Below, one piece after another: positions 8,188-16,269 of a DNA stretch of 27,232 nucleotides (the stretch's first letter is position 1; each line of letters starts with the position of its first letter). The notes beneath the pieces are model-generated. The model was not told where the DNA came from and made no database searches. It was given only the letters and a program-made list of their open reading frames with translations. The DNA lies in NCBI GenBank assembly GCA_964598025.1, contig CAZRAU010000037.1, forward strand, positions 1-27,232. Reading direction: 5' to 3'. Source of the stretch: JALGWN01 sp964598025. Its GTDB lineage: Bacteria > Arandabacterota > Arandabacteria > Arandabacterales > Arandabacteraceae. Position numbers and translations under genes: made by a program.

Positions 8188-8607
8188 CTACCACAATGGA
8201 CTAGCCTGGTCATTCGTTAACCAGGATGAGGTGGCGATATCGTCACCTAGGACCACGGTAACCTCCACGAAGAAGGCACTGCTCATCTGATAGACCACCG
8301 GAGCCCGTCCGAGGGCGGCAGCTACGGCGCGTGCCTTGTCACGGTCGCCGATTCTGTCCACGACAAGCGTTTCGGTGAAGCCGAAATCGTCGGCATTTCC
8401 AACGTACATCACGTCGAACCCGCAACCACGCAGATGGGAGGCGACTTTCTCGGCGATTCCGGACTGCCCGCAGCCGTTGAGAACCTCTACCACCACCGGG
8501 AGCTCACAGACCGAACCATGGTGCGCAAACTGGGCCATGACACTCAAGGCCAAGTAGATCGCGACTATCCCGCCGGCCAGCAATACGGTCATGGCCACGA
8601 TCCGCAT
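8188..8607 (-). CDS. Membrane-anchored LytR C-terminal (LytR_C) domain protein
   Basis: The product is 139 residues with an N-terminal membrane segment (about 5-24) and then a LytR_C-type domain (about 37-125). The pattern is VVVEVLNGCGQSGIAEKVASHL, then GFDVMYVGNADDFGFTETLV and DRDKARAVAAALG. In LytR-CpsA-Psr proteins this domain follows the phosphotransferase part; here it stands alone behind a membrane anchor, as is common in diderm lineages. Its role is not known; a link to cell-wall or envelope assembly is inference. The start ATG shares its A with the TGA of the HIT gene (TGATG), so the two are translationally coupled. Confidence 0.8.
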   Translation of the reverse strand: MRIVAMTVLLAGGIVAIYLALSVMAQFAHHGSVCELPVVVEVLNGCGQSGIAEKVASHLRGCGFDVMYVGNADDFGFTETLVVDRIGDRDKARAVAAALGRAPVVYQMSSAFFVEVTVVLGDDIATSSWLTNDQASPLW

Positions 8608-9122
8608 CAGGGCTTCTCCGGTCTCTCAGCCTTCCGGGCGAGCATTATCTTCTCGTAGGTGTCGGTCAGGATCTCCGGCAGCACTTTGGTCTCAGAGAGC
8701 ACCGGCATGAAGTTGCTGTCTCCCTCCCAGCGGGGAACCACATGCACATGAATGTGGTTGGGGAAACCCGCTCCCGCACAGCGACCGACGTTCATTCCAA
8801 CGTTGAAGCCATGGGGATTGAGCGCGTCCCGCAGGATTTTCTCGCACCACCCTAGGAGACTCATGATCTCGCAGGCCTCCTCAGCGGTAAGCTCGCTCAG
8901 GCTTCGCACATGCCTATAGGGCGCAACCATCAGATGGCCGGTCGTATAGGGGTATCTATTCATCAGGACAAACGCGTGTCGGCCCCGTTGCACAACCAGG
9001 TCTTCTCGGTCCCGTTCCCGTCCGGCCCGCTCGCAGAAGATGCACTTATCGTCGTTGTCCTTTTCTATGTACTCCATTCTCCAACCCGCGCTTAGAATCT
9101 TCGGCCTTCTTTCGTCTTGCAT
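8607..9122 (-). CDS. HIT family nucleotide hydrolase/phosphorylase-like protein
   Basis: The product is 171 residues. The histidine triad is HIHVHVVPRW with an upstream GFNVGMN and a GHLMVAPYRH stretch. A CIFC pair near residue 27 is the zinc-site half common in this AP4A-phosphorylase/Fhit-like subgroup. HIT proteins cleave dinucleoside polyphosphates or nucleotide phosphoramidates; the exact substrate is not determined. The start at 9122 is preferred because the residues GWRMEYI before CIFC match the conserved WRMEYI-x-CIFC opening of the subgroup, and GGGAG lies four bases upstream. That choice makes it overlap the end of the PanC-GlmU frame by 77 bases. Starting at Met16 (9077) would cut the overlap to 32 bases but lose most of the conserved opening. 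Confidence 0.9.
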   Translation of the reverse strand: MQDERRPKILSAGWRMEYIEKDNDDKCIFCERAGRERDREDLVVQRGRHAFVLMNRYPYTTGHLMVAPYRHVRSLSELTAEEACEIMSLLGWCEKILRDALNPHGFNVGMNVGRCAGAGFPNHIHVHVVPRWEGDSNFMPVLSETKVLPEILTDTYEKIMLARKAERPEKP

Positions 9123-10719
9123 AGATCTCCCTCACCACCTTCAGGTCTTTCACGGTGTTCACCCCCAGCATCTCCGCATGATCGGCGATGCGGAGGGCCT
9201 CCACCCTGCCTCCTCTGCTCTTCAGGCTCTCTATGACGTCCGTGAGGTAGTACTCCATTTGCACGTTGTCCGCCTTAACGCCGAGGAGCGCGTCGAAGAG
9301 GGGCCCGGCTTTGAAGCAATAGAGACCTGCGTTTATCTCCCTTATGGCTTTGATCTCGGGATCGGCGTCCTTCTCCTCGACGATCCTCGTGAAGTTGCCT
9401 TTCTTGTCCCTGACGATCCGGCCATAACCCGATGCGTCGGGGACCTCGGTAGTGACGAAGGTGATCGTATTGGAGTGTCTCTTGTGCGTGCTGAGGACCC
9501 GCTTGACACTGCTGCCGCGAATCAGGGGCGTGTCCCCCGACAGCACAATCAGGTCGCCGCCGAACCTCGCAAGCAGCGGGTATGATTGGAGCACTGCGTG
9601 GCCTGTCCCCCTCTGAACATCCTGCCCGACAACTTCGACGCCGAGGCGCTTCAGGAAAGGCATGACCCTCTCGCTCCGGTGTCCCGCCACCACTATGATG
9701 TCCTCTACACCGGCTTGGCGGGCGGCACCGATCACCTGTCCGACCATGGGCGTGCCGCCGACCTTGTGCATGACCTTCGGCAGGTCGGACTTCATCCGCT
9801 TGCCTTCACCCGCCGCCATGACCACTGCCACAGTGTTTCTTCTCGATGCCTGCCTCTTGCGGCCGATAGCGGCGGCATCAACCGCTATGTTGTCTATGAG
9901 CCTCGTTGTCCCTACCCAGGCGGCGACCAGGATCCTCACATCGGATTCGATGTACTTCACGCGTTCAAGGCTCAAGGGATCCACGATGGCGGCATAGTCC
10001 ACCTTGGTGACCCCGCTATCCACGAGAAGGGTTACCATTCTCTCTTCCACGGTACGGGCCCTTCGCTCCCCTCCCGCTATGAGGAGCCTGGCCATCTCGA
10101 GCGACTTGAACAGCGAGGTCGCAACCGCGCGTTCCTCGGGTGAGAGATAGACGTTCCTCGAGCTTAGGGCCAGTCCGTCCTTGTCCCTGACAAGCGGCAC
10201 CGCTTCTATGTCTACCGGAAACGCCAGATCCCGGACCATTTGCCTGACCACCACCAGCTGCTGGAAGTCCTTCTCTCCAAAGAACGCCATGTCCGGCAGG
10301 ACCGCAAGCAGGAGTTTCAGCACGACCAGCGTGACGCCGTCGAAATGCCCCGGCCTTACGCTTCCACAGAGCTTGTCCCGAAGATCTCCAACGCCTACCA
10401 ATGTCTTGAAGCCGCGCGGATACATCTCCAGCGCGTCAGGGGCGAACACGATATCGCAGCCGTGTTGGGCTAGCAGGCGCCGGTCTCTTCCGAGATCGCG
10501 CGGATAACGGATAAGGTCCTCAGCAGATCCGAACTGTTTGGGGTTCACGAACACACTCACCACAACCAGATCGCACTTCCGACGACATGCCTCGACCAGG
10601 GCGAGGTGGCCCGCATGGAGGCCTCCCATGGTGGGAACCAGACCGATTGTCTTGCCTCGCTTCCGGGCCTTACGTATCTCCCGTCTCAGGATGTCTATCT
10701 TCCTGACTGTCTTTCGCAC
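9046..10719 (-). CDS. panC: Fusion of pantothenate synthetase (PanC) with a GlmU-type nucleotidyltransferase
   Basis: This is one uninterrupted frame of 557 residues from GTG at 10719. The frame continues up to an ATG at 10764, but normal PanC N-termini match the GTG start (VRKTVRKIDILRREI), which has GGAGG 12 bases upstream. Residues 1-281 are PanC: PTMGGLHAGH (29-38), FVNPKQFG, GHFDGVTLVVLKLL, FGEKDFQQL, DGLALSSRNVYLS and TRLIDNI. It joins pantoate and beta-alanine using ATP. A 14-residue basic linker follows. Residues about 297-540 are the uridylyltransferase half of GlmU: VVMAAGEGKRMKSDLPKVMH, SGDTPLI, GYGRIVRD and INAGLYCF. GlmU normally adds a left-handed beta-helix acetyltransferase half; that half is absent. 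So this part may make a UDP-sugar or use another sugar phosphate. PanB is immediately upstream with a 50-base overlap. The two activities are not in one pathway, so the fusion is odd. Confidence 0.92.
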   Translation of the reverse strand: MRKTVRKIDILRREIRKARKRGKTIGLVPTMGGLHAGHLALVEACRRKCDLVVVSVFVNPKQFGSAEDLIRYPRDLGRDRRLLAQHGCDIVFAPDALEMYPRGFKTLVGVGDLRDKLCGSVRPGHFDGVTLVVLKLLLAVLPDMAFFGEKDFQQLVVVRQMVRDLAFPVDIEAVPLVRDKDGLALSSRNVYLSPEERAVATSLFKSLEMARLLIAGGERRARTVEERMVTLLVDSGVTKVDYAAIVDPLSLERVKYIESDVRILVAAWVGTTRLIDNIAVDAAAIGRKRQASRRNTVAVVMAAGEGKRMKSDLPKVMHKVGGTPMVGQVIGAARQAGVEDIIVVAGHRSERVMPFLKRLGVEVVGQDVQRGTGHAVLQSYPLLARFGGDLIVLSGDTPLIRGSSVKRVLSTHKRHSNTITFVTTEVPDASGYGRIVRDKKGNFTRIVEEKDADPEIKAIREINAGLYCFKAGPLFDALLGVKADNVQMEYYLTDVIESLKSRGGRVEALRIADHAEMLGVNTVKDLKVVREIYARRKKAEDSKRGLENGVHRKGQRR

Positions 10720-11524
10720 TCTCGTAGCTTTCCTCCAGGGATGGGAAGGCTCCGGCCTTAACATCGGTGACGTAATCGGAGAAGGCTTTGTGTATTGTAC
10801 CCCTGAGGTCGGCGTAACTCCTTACGAACTTCGGGACATGGCCTTCGTAGAAACCCAGAAGATCGTGACCTACGAGCACCTGGCCGTCGCAATGGGGACC
10901 GGCCCCGATCCCGATGGTGGGTATGCGTACCTGCTCGGTGATCTCCTTGGCAAGCGACCAGGGAATGGCCTCAAGCACGACGGCGAAGCAGCCGGCGTCC
11001 TCCAGGGCCTTGGCGTCTTCCACGACGCCCGCCCTCCCTGCGTCGCTCTTGCCCTGAATTCTGTAGCCGCCGAACCTGCGAATCGCCTGGGGAGTGAGTC
11101 CGACATGACCCATAACCGGTATCTTGGCCTCGCTTATGGCCCTGGCGGTCGGCGCAATACACCTTCCACCCTCGATCTTCACGGCGTCCGCCCCTCCCTC
11201 CTTCAACATCCGTCCGACATTCCTCAGGGCATCGCCAGGCGAGACCTGAAACGACATGAACGGCATGTCCGCAACCACCAGCGCCCTTGGCCGCGCACGA
11301 GCGACCGCCTTCACATGGCAAAGCATCTCGTCCATGCTGACCGGCAGGGTCGTGTCGTAACCGAGGAGCACCATACCCAGAGTGTCACCTACCAGAATTA
11401 TGTCGACACCCGCTTCGTCCGCAAGGCGAGCTGTCGGGTAGTCATAGACGCTCAACATGGCTATCCTATTGCCCTTACGCTTCATCCGGATCACGCCGGG
11501 CACGGTGATCTTCTTATGTTCCAC
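10670..11524 (-). CDS. panB: 3-methyl-2-oxobutanoate hydroxymethyltransferase
   Basis: The product is 284 residues from GTG at 11524. It makes ketopantoate from 2-oxoisovalerate and methylene-tetrahydrofolate, the first committed step to pantothenate and CoA. The PanB signature is clear: ITVPGVIRMKRKG, YDYPTARLADEAGVD, VGDTLGMVLLG (metal Asp), ADMPFM (metal Asp), VKIEGG (Glu), GHVGLTPQ and IGIGAG. The length is slightly above the usual 265 because of a charged tail rich in Ser, Glu and Asp. The gene starts one base after the stop of the deoxynucleoside kinase gene and overlaps panC. It uses the folate cofactor whose synthesis genes (folB, folK) lie just upstream, so the operon order makes metabolic sense. 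Confidence 0.96.
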   Translation of the reverse strand: MEHKKITVPGVIRMKRKGNRIAMLSVYDYPTARLADEAGVDIILVGDTLGMVLLGYDTTLPVSMDEMLCHVKAVARARPRALVVADMPFMSFQVSPGDALRNVGRMLKEGGADAVKIEGGRCIAPTARAISEAKIPVMGHVGLTPQAIRRFGGYRIQGKSDAGRAGVVEDAKALEDAGCFAVVLEAIPWSLAKEITEQVRIPTIGIGAGPHCDGQVLVGHDLLGFYEGHVPKFVRSYADLRGTIHKAFSDYVTDVKAGAFPSLEESYESAKDSQEDRHPETGDT

Positions 11525-11525
11525 C

Positions 11526-12164
11526 CTAGTCCGAGCCTCCCTTATAGTACATGGTCCCTTTCCTGTGTGTGTTCATTGCCTGGATCAATCTGTCCACGTG
11601 GGCCGGCGATTTGGGAAGATCCAGGGAATCGGTATTCACCATTATCAGCGGCGTATCCTCGTAATGGAAGAAGAAGTGGTTATATGCCCTGTTAAGAGTA
11701 TCGATATAGTCACGAGGCATGTCTTTCTCGAAATGCCTCCCTCGCTTTCTGATCCGCTCCAAGAGAACATCAGTGGTCGCCTGTAGATAAACGACAACAT
11801 CCGGTTTTGCAATGTCTTTCTCCAGTATCTTCACCAGGCGCTCATAGAGCGCCAGCTCATCATCATTGAGGTTTATGTAGGCGAAGATCCGGTCCTTGGC
11901 AAAGATGTAATCGCTCACGACCGTCTGCTCGAAAAGGCTTGCCTGCACAAGATCCACCTGCTGCCGGTAACGTGAAAGCAGGAAGAATATCTGGGTTTGG
12001 AAGGCATAGCCCTGCATGTCGCAGTAGAACTTCTCCAGGAAAGGGTTCTCCTCGACTTCCTCCACCTGAAGCTTCGCCCCCAACCGCTCGGCCAGAATCG
12101 TGGCCAGCGTGGTCTTGCCGACCCCGATCACCCCCTCGATGGCTATATATCCAGGTTCTGACAT
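11526..12164 (-). CDS. Deoxynucleoside kinase family protein
   Basis: The product is 212 residues. The P-loop is GVIGVGKTT (residues 11-19), followed by EEVEENPFLEKFY, the substrate-binding region FFLLSRYRQQ, VSDYIFAKDRIFA (the DR motif of the family) and the lid region RIRKRGRHFEKDM. Enzymes of this family phosphorylate deoxyadenosine, deoxyguanosine or related nucleosides at the 5' position; the exact preference is not visible. It overlaps folK by 22 bases and ends one base before panB. A deoxynucleoside kinase next to folK is a layout I recall from several bacterial groups. Confidence in the family is high and in the substrate low. Confidence 0.9.
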   Translation of the reverse strand: MSEPGYIAIEGVIGVGKTTLATILAERLGAKLQVEEVEENPFLEKFYCDMQGYAFQTQIFFLLSRYRQQVDLVQASLFEQTVVSDYIFAKDRIFAYINLNDDELALYERLVKILEKDIAKPDVVVYLQATTDVLLERIRKRGRHFEKDMPRDYIDTLNRAYNHFFFHYEDTPLIMVNTDSLDLPKSPAHVDRLIQAMNTHRKGTMYYKGGSD

Positions 12165-12637
12165 TGAAGGTCTCCCCGCTCACCGATCGCCTCAAGATGC
12201 TCCGCTATCCTAAACCCGGTCTCCGGATGAATCAAGTGGGGAGCTATGTCCGCCATGGGTATCAGCACAAAGGGCCTCCGGTGGAGCATAGGATGTGGGA
12301 CCCGAAGTCCGGCTTCATCCACAACCTGATCTCCGTAAAAGAGTATGTCCAAGTCGATTTCCCTCGGCCCCCACCTGAACCGGGCCCGCCGTCCCAGACC
12401 CGCCTCTATTCCCTTAAGCCGCGATAGGAGGTCCCTGGGGGCGAGATGGGTGTCGAGGCGGCACACTGCATTCACGAAATTCGGCTGGTCGGTCTGCCCC
12501 CAGGCGGGGGTAAGATAAAGGCCTGAGATATCGCGCAGCACCATATCAGATTGCGAGGCGAGACAAGCCAGCGCCCGCGTGACCATCGCCACACGGTCAC
12601 CGATATTGCTTCCCAGGCCGACGTAACACTCCACCAA
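12143..12637 (-). CDS. folK: 2-amino-4-hydroxy-6-hydroxymethyldihydropteridine diphosphokinase
   Basis: The product is 164 residues from TTG at 12637 (GTG at 12634 is also possible). GGGAGG lies about eight bases before the TTG, within the end of folB. It transfers pyrophosphate from ATP to the pterin before joining with p-aminobenzoate. The HPPK motifs are complete: YVGLGSNIGDR, FVNAVCRLDT, RWGPREIDLDILFYGD (Mg-binding Asp pair) and VPHPMLHRRPFVLIPMADIAP. The length is normal. It lies four bases after folB and overlaps the kinase gene, forming a folB-folK unit. Confidence 0.96.
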   Translation of the reverse strand: MVECYVGLGSNIGDRVAMVTRALACLASQSDMVLRDISGLYLTPAWGQTDQPNFVNAVCRLDTHLAPRDLLSRLKGIEAGLGRRARFRWGPREIDLDILFYGDQVVDEAGLRVPHPMLHRRPFVLIPMADIAPHLIHPETGFRIAEHLEAIGERGDLQCQNLDI

Positions 12638-12640
12638 ACG

Positions 12641-13021
12641 TTAATCCTCCCGCCATTTGGTTATCTGCACAACCACCGCCCCCACCCTGATGGCGATGGG
12701 CAGGCTCAACTTGCTGACCCTTACCACGACGCCGGTCGGTCCGAACTTCTCGATTATCTTGTCCCCGATCTCCGAGGCCAAGCTCTCGAGAAGCAGGAAC
12801 TCTTCCTCAGCCGAGACCCTCTCCACAAGATTACACACGGCCTCATAGTTCACGGTCTTATGAATGTCGTCCGTTGCAGCCGCCTCGGAGAGATCCAAGT
12901 AGAGGTCGATGTCTATGTTGAGCCTCTGGCCCACCTCGCGCTCGGCCTCATCCACTCCGTGATGTCCCAGGACATCGATGCCATGAATCGAAATCAGATC
13001 CAGACCTCTCGGTCTCTTCAA
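12641..13021 (-). CDS. folB: Dihydroneopterin aldolase
   Basis: The product is 126 residues. The start is TTG at 13021, overlapping the aminotransferase stop by four bases (TTGA). FolB splits dihydroneopterin to the hydroxymethyl pterin used by FolK. Family features: ISIHGIDVLGHHGVDEAEREVGQ (conserved Glu), TVNYEAVCNLV, the conserved FLLLESLASEI, and VVRVSKLSLPI with the catalytic Lys near the end. No ATG is available that would keep the first beta-strand, so the TTG start is accepted. It is followed by folK after three bases. Confidence 0.94.
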   Translation of the reverse strand: MKRPRGLDLISIHGIDVLGHHGVDEAEREVGQRLNIDIDLYLDLSEAAATDDIHKTVNYEAVCNLVERVSAEEEFLLLESLASEIGDKIIEKFGPTGVVVRVSKLSLPIAIRVGAVVVQITKWRED

Positions 13022-14169
13022 TGCTTGCTCACCTCGCGCATCATGCCGGCGGCCGTCCCCACCTTCTCCGTGGGGCAGGTAACCGAGATACGGAAATATC
13101 CCTCGCCCTGCTCGCCGAAACCGATTCCAGGGGCGACCAACACTCCGGTATCCTCCAGAAGTGACCGGGCGAACTCCATCGAACCACGCCCTCCCGGGAC
13201 CTTCGCCCAGACATAGAGCGTGGCCGGAGACCGGTGATACCCTATTCCACAGGCCTCCAGGCCCTTGAAGATAAGATTGCGCCTTATCTCATACTCGTCC
13301 AGCATCTTGCGATGCCAGTCCCATCCATCTTCAAGCGCAGCTACACCGGCCATAAGGATCGGGCCGAAAACACCCGAGTCTATGTTGGACTTGAGCATCT
13401 TCAATGCCTGTATGATCCGACGGTTGCCGGCTGCAAACCCGAGTCGCCAGCCGGCCATGCTGAAGGTCTTGGAAAACGAATGGACTTCGACGGCCACATC
13501 CATCGCTCCCGGAACTTCGAGCACACTCGGCGACCTGTAGCCGTTGAAGGCAATCTCCGAGTAGGCCGCATCGTTCACCACAAGTGCGCCCCCCTCCCGG
13601 GCCATCCCCACCAGCCCGGCGTAGAAACCGGCATCCGCCACCGCAGAGGTCGGATTGTTGGGATAGTTGACATAGACCATACGCGGACTCACGGCTTTTA
13701 TCATCTCCACGTCGGCAAGAAACGCCGAATTCTCGCGGAGCGGCATCCATCGAACCGTACCCCCTGCGAACCACACACCCCTGGAGTAGACCGGGTAGGC
13801 CGGATCCGGCACCAGTGCAACCTCTCCGGCATCGAGCACCGCGAGCGGCAGATTGGCAATCCCTTCCTTGGTACCGAGCAGCGGCAGGATTTCCTGGGCG
13901 GGGTCGAGTGCCACCCCGAATCTCTTTTTCATCCATTCCGCCGCCGCCCCATTGAATCTCTCCACGGCGAAGTGCGGCGTGTATCTGTGAAACCGCCGGT
14001 CATCCGCATGCTGCCTGAGCGCGGCCACAGCCGCCGGGGGAGCGCCGATGTCGGGGTCTCCGATCGAAAGGTCGATCACTTCCACCCCATCGGCCTCCTT
14101 GCGCCGCCTGGTTTCCGCGAGTACCTCAAAGAGGTACCTGGGCAGCTTCCTCAGCCGGTCCGCCCGCAT
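13018..14169 (-). CDS. Class I/II PLP aminotransferase, LL-diaminopimelate aminotransferase-like
   Basis: The product is 383 residues from ATG at 14169 (GAGG five bases upstream; ATG at 14190 or TTG at 14193 would add seven or eight residues). It is a fold-type I PLP enzyme: VNYPNNPTSA (Asn172), NDAAYSEIAF (Asp200, Tyr203), and the PLP Lys234 in SFSKTFSMAGWRLGF, with an Arg near the C-terminus in YFRISV. The opening (LPRYLFEVLAETRRRK, then VIDLSIGDPDIG) matches the DapL/LL-DAP group, which makes LL-diaminopimelate in one step for lysine and peptidoglycan. Other members of this group act on alanine or aromatic substrates, so the substrate is inferred. It overlaps folB by four bases. Confidence 0.85.
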   Translation of the reverse strand: MRADRLRKLPRYLFEVLAETRRRKEADGVEVIDLSIGDPDIGAPPAAVAALRQHADDRRFHRYTPHFAVERFNGAAAEWMKKRFGVALDPAQEILPLLGTKEGIANLPLAVLDAGEVALVPDPAYPVYSRGVWFAGGTVRWMPLRENSAFLADVEMIKAVSPRMVYVNYPNNPTSAVADAGFYAGLVGMAREGGALVVNDAAYSEIAFNGYRSPSVLEVPGAMDVAVEVHSFSKTFSMAGWRLGFAAGNRRIIQALKMLKSNIDSGVFGPILMAGVAALEDGWDWHRKMLDEYEIRRNLIFKGLEACGIGYHRSPATLYVWAKVPGGRGSMEFARSLLEDTGVLVAPGIGFGEQGEGYFRISVTCPTEKVGTAAGMMREVSKH

Positions 14170-14204
14170 GTCATCCTCTGTCGATCTCATCAAAGCCTAT
14201 CCCG

Positions 14205-14969
14205 TCACGCGTCGGATTTCTTCTCCATGAAGACCTTGAAGAGGTCTATCGGTATCGGGAAGAGAGTCGTCGAATTGTTCTCGGACGCAACTTCCGTGAG
14301 TGCCTGGAGATATCTTAGCTGAATCGCCACAGGGTGGGGACCGATCTTCTGTGCGGCCTCGGCCAATTTCTCGGAGGCCTGCATCTCACCCAGGGCCTTT
14401 ATGACCTTCGCCCTCCGCTCACGCTCGGCCTCGGCCTGCTGTGCCATCGCCCGCTGCATCTCAACAGGCAGATCGACATGCTTGACCTCAACGGTGGCGA
14501 CCTTTATGCCCCATGGGTCGGTCTGTCTGTCGAGGATCTGCTGGAGCTGGCTGTTCACCTTGTCCCGGCTAGCCAGGAGCTCGTCCAGTTCCGACTGACC
14601 GAGAATACTCCTCAGCGTGGTTTGAGCAAGCTGGGAAGTGGCATAGATATAGTCCTCAACTTCGGTCACGGCCTTGGCAGGTTCCATGACCCTGAAATAG
14701 ACCACCGCATTCACCTTGACCGAGACATTGTCCTTGGTGATCACATCCTGCGGAGGCACATCCATAACAAGCAGCCGGAGGCTCACCNNNNNNNNNNTCA
14801 CCTTCACCATGCGATCGATTATCGGGATCAGTATCACAATCCCCGGGCCCTTGGCCCCCACGAGCCGTCCCAATCTGAACACCACGGCTCTCTCATACTC
14901 CCTCAGAATCCGGATCGCATTGGCAAGAATAATCAGCAGGACGAAAAGCACCGCAACATAGCCTATCAT
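14205..14969 (-). CDS. Slipin/stomatin-type SPFH membrane protein
   Basis: The product is about 249 residues once an artefactual gap is removed. ATG at 14969 has GGAGGG six bases upstream. An N-terminal membrane segment (about 4-22) is followed by the SPFH domain: REYERAVVFRLGRLVGAKGPG, PPQDVITKDNVSVKVNAVVYFRV and TLRSILGQSELDELL. A Gln/Glu/Ala-rich coiled coil comes after it (MQRAMAQQAEAERERRAK). Slipins form membrane-bound ring assemblies and are nearly always encoded beside an NfeD-type protease, as here (13 bases upstream). NfeD of Pyrococcus cleaves the slipin C-terminus; that partnership is likely here by context. Ten Ns lie inside the gene; see the separate entry. Confidence 0.92.
   Translation of the reverse strand: MIGYVAVLFVLLIILANAIRILREYERAVVFRLGRLVGAKGPGIVILIPIIDRMVKVXXXXVSLRLLVMDVPPQDVITKDNVSVKVNAVVYFRVMEPAKAVTEVEDYIYATSQLAQTTLRSILGQSELDELLASRDKVNSQLQQILDRQTDPWGIKVATVEVKHVDLPVEMQRAMAQQAEAERERRAKVIKALGEMQASEKLAEAAQKIGPHPVAIQLRYLQALTEVASENNSTTLFPIPIDLFKVFMEKKSDA
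14788..14797. other. Assembly gap (10 Ns) inside the slipin gene, probably spurious
   Basis: The five bases before the gap on the plus strand (TCACC, 14783-14787) are repeated right after it (14798-14802). Collapsing the gap and one copy removes exactly 15 bases. The minus-strand frame then reads MVKVSLRLLVMDVPPQDV, which has the normal spacing of slipins. So no real sequence seems to be missing. Confidence 0.8.
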
Positions 14970-14982
14970 CTTAGACCCTCCT

Positions 14983-16269
14983 TCAGGCTTCCTCCTCGGA
15001 GCCGACCCGTTTCACAAGAGCCGTCAGGCCCTCGACAGAAACCACCTCAACCACGTCACCCTTGCCTACTTTCTCTTTGCTGACCACGGTCCAGATCTCT
15101 CCGTGTATGAATGCCTGGCCCGAGCGATCGATGTCCGACGTGGCCGTCCCCCGCTCGCCCACCAAACCCTCCTTGCCCGTGGTGGGCTTCCGGAGCTGGG
15201 CCCTTATACCCGCTCCCACCGCAAAGACGAAGAAGCCCGCCGTGGCCAATACGGCCGGGATTATCACCTTGTATGAGATCTGCAAAACCGGGGTGGAGGA
15301 CCTTATGAGCATGAGCGAACCGAAAAACATGGCTACACCTCCTCCCACAGCCAGAAGGCCGCCGCTTGTCACAAAGATCTCGGCGATAAAGAAAGCCACG
15401 GCCAGGATTATGAGAAGCACCCCCGCGTAGTTAACGGGCAACATCTGGAAGGAATAGAAGGCCAGGACCAGAAAGATGGCCCCCAATATACCTGGGAATA
15501 CGGAGCCCGGGTTGGAAAGCTCGAAGAAGAGTCCGTAGAACCCGAGGATAAGCAACAGGTAGGCAATATTGGGATTCGAGAGAATTGCCAGGAGCCGGTA
15601 CCTTATGCCCATCTCGAACCTCCGGATCTCGGCCCCGTCGGTCTCGAGAAACCCGCCTTTGGCCTCGTCGATCTTCAGGCCGTCGATGGCCCCCAGCAGT
15701 TCCCCGGTGTCTGCTGCCACCGCGTCGATCACTCCGAGCTCGAGGGCTTCCTCGGCCGTCGCCGTCGCGCTTTCCCTCACGGCCCGTTCGGCCCACTCCT
15801 CGTTCCGGCCACGCCGGGAGGCCAGGCTCTTCATATAGGAAGCGCTGTCGTTGACGATCTTGTTCATCGTGTGCTCGTCAACCTCACCTCCTCCTATTGT
15901 GACCGGGTGAGCAGCTCCAATGGACGTCCCGGGAGCCATACCCACAGCATCGGCCGCCATCGAGATGAAGACACCCGCAGATGCACACCGTGCACCACTC
16001 GGATAGACATATATGACTATGGGGACACGGGAGCCCAGGATCGCGCGGATCATGTCGCGCATAGAGGTGTCGAGCCCACCCGGTGTGTCCATCTCGACCA
16101 CCAGGCAGGCCGCTGAGGCATCTTCCGCCCGCTCTATGGCGCGGTCGATGAAACCCGCAGCAGCGGGGCCGATCGCCCCTTCGAAAGCCACAACGTGGAC
16201 CTCGGAGGCCCTGACCTGTGGGGATACCAGCACAAGGACTGCAAGCAAGACCGGAACAACGGATCTCAT
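14983..16269 (-). CDS. NfeD membrane serine protease (ClpP-class, STOPP-like)
   Basis: The product is 428 residues. A signal peptide (1-21) leads into a ClpP/crotonase-type protease domain. The catalytic Ser97 is in CASAGVF and the catalytic Lys137 in MNKIVNDSA, with DTPGG (61-65) upstream. These match the Ser-Lys dyad of the Pyrococcus PH1510 protease. Several membrane segments follow (about 225-350), then a C-terminal OB-fold NfeD domain (about 365-425; GLVGERGTATSDI, GEIWTVVSKEKVGKGDVVEVV). The family cuts hydrophobic parts of slipins, so the target is probably the downstream slipin. The gene overlaps the FmdE-like gene by four bases (ATGA). Confidence 0.94.
   Translation of the reverse strand: MRSVVPVLLAVLVLVSPQVRASEVHVVAFEGAIGPAAAGFIDRAIERAEDASAACLVVEMDTPGGLDTSMRDMIRAILGSRVPIVIYVYPSGARCASAGVFISMAADAVGMAPGTSIGAAHPVTIGGGEVDEHTMNKIVNDSASYMKSLASRRGRNEEWAERAVRESATATAEEALELGVIDAVAADTGELLGAIDGLKIDEAKGGFLETDGAEIRRFEMGIRYRLLAILSNPNIAYLLLILGFYGLFFELSNPGSVFPGILGAIFLVLAFYSFQMLPVNYAGVLLIILAVAFFIAEIFVTSGGLLAVGGGVAMFFGSLMLIRSSTPVLQISYKVIIPAVLATAGFFVFAVGAGIRAQLRKPTTGKEGLVGERGTATSDIDRSGQAFIHGEIWTVVSKEKVGKGDVVEVVSVEGLTALVKRVGSEEEA

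Noticed and set aside
10538..11695. Plus-strand 385-codon frame opposite panC, panB and the kinase
   Set aside because: It is antisense to three well-identified genes; long antisense frames are expected in GC-rich DNA.
13234..14322. Plus-strand 362-codon frame opposite the aminotransferase
   Set aside because: Antisense shadow of a clearly assigned gene; its translation has no domain features.
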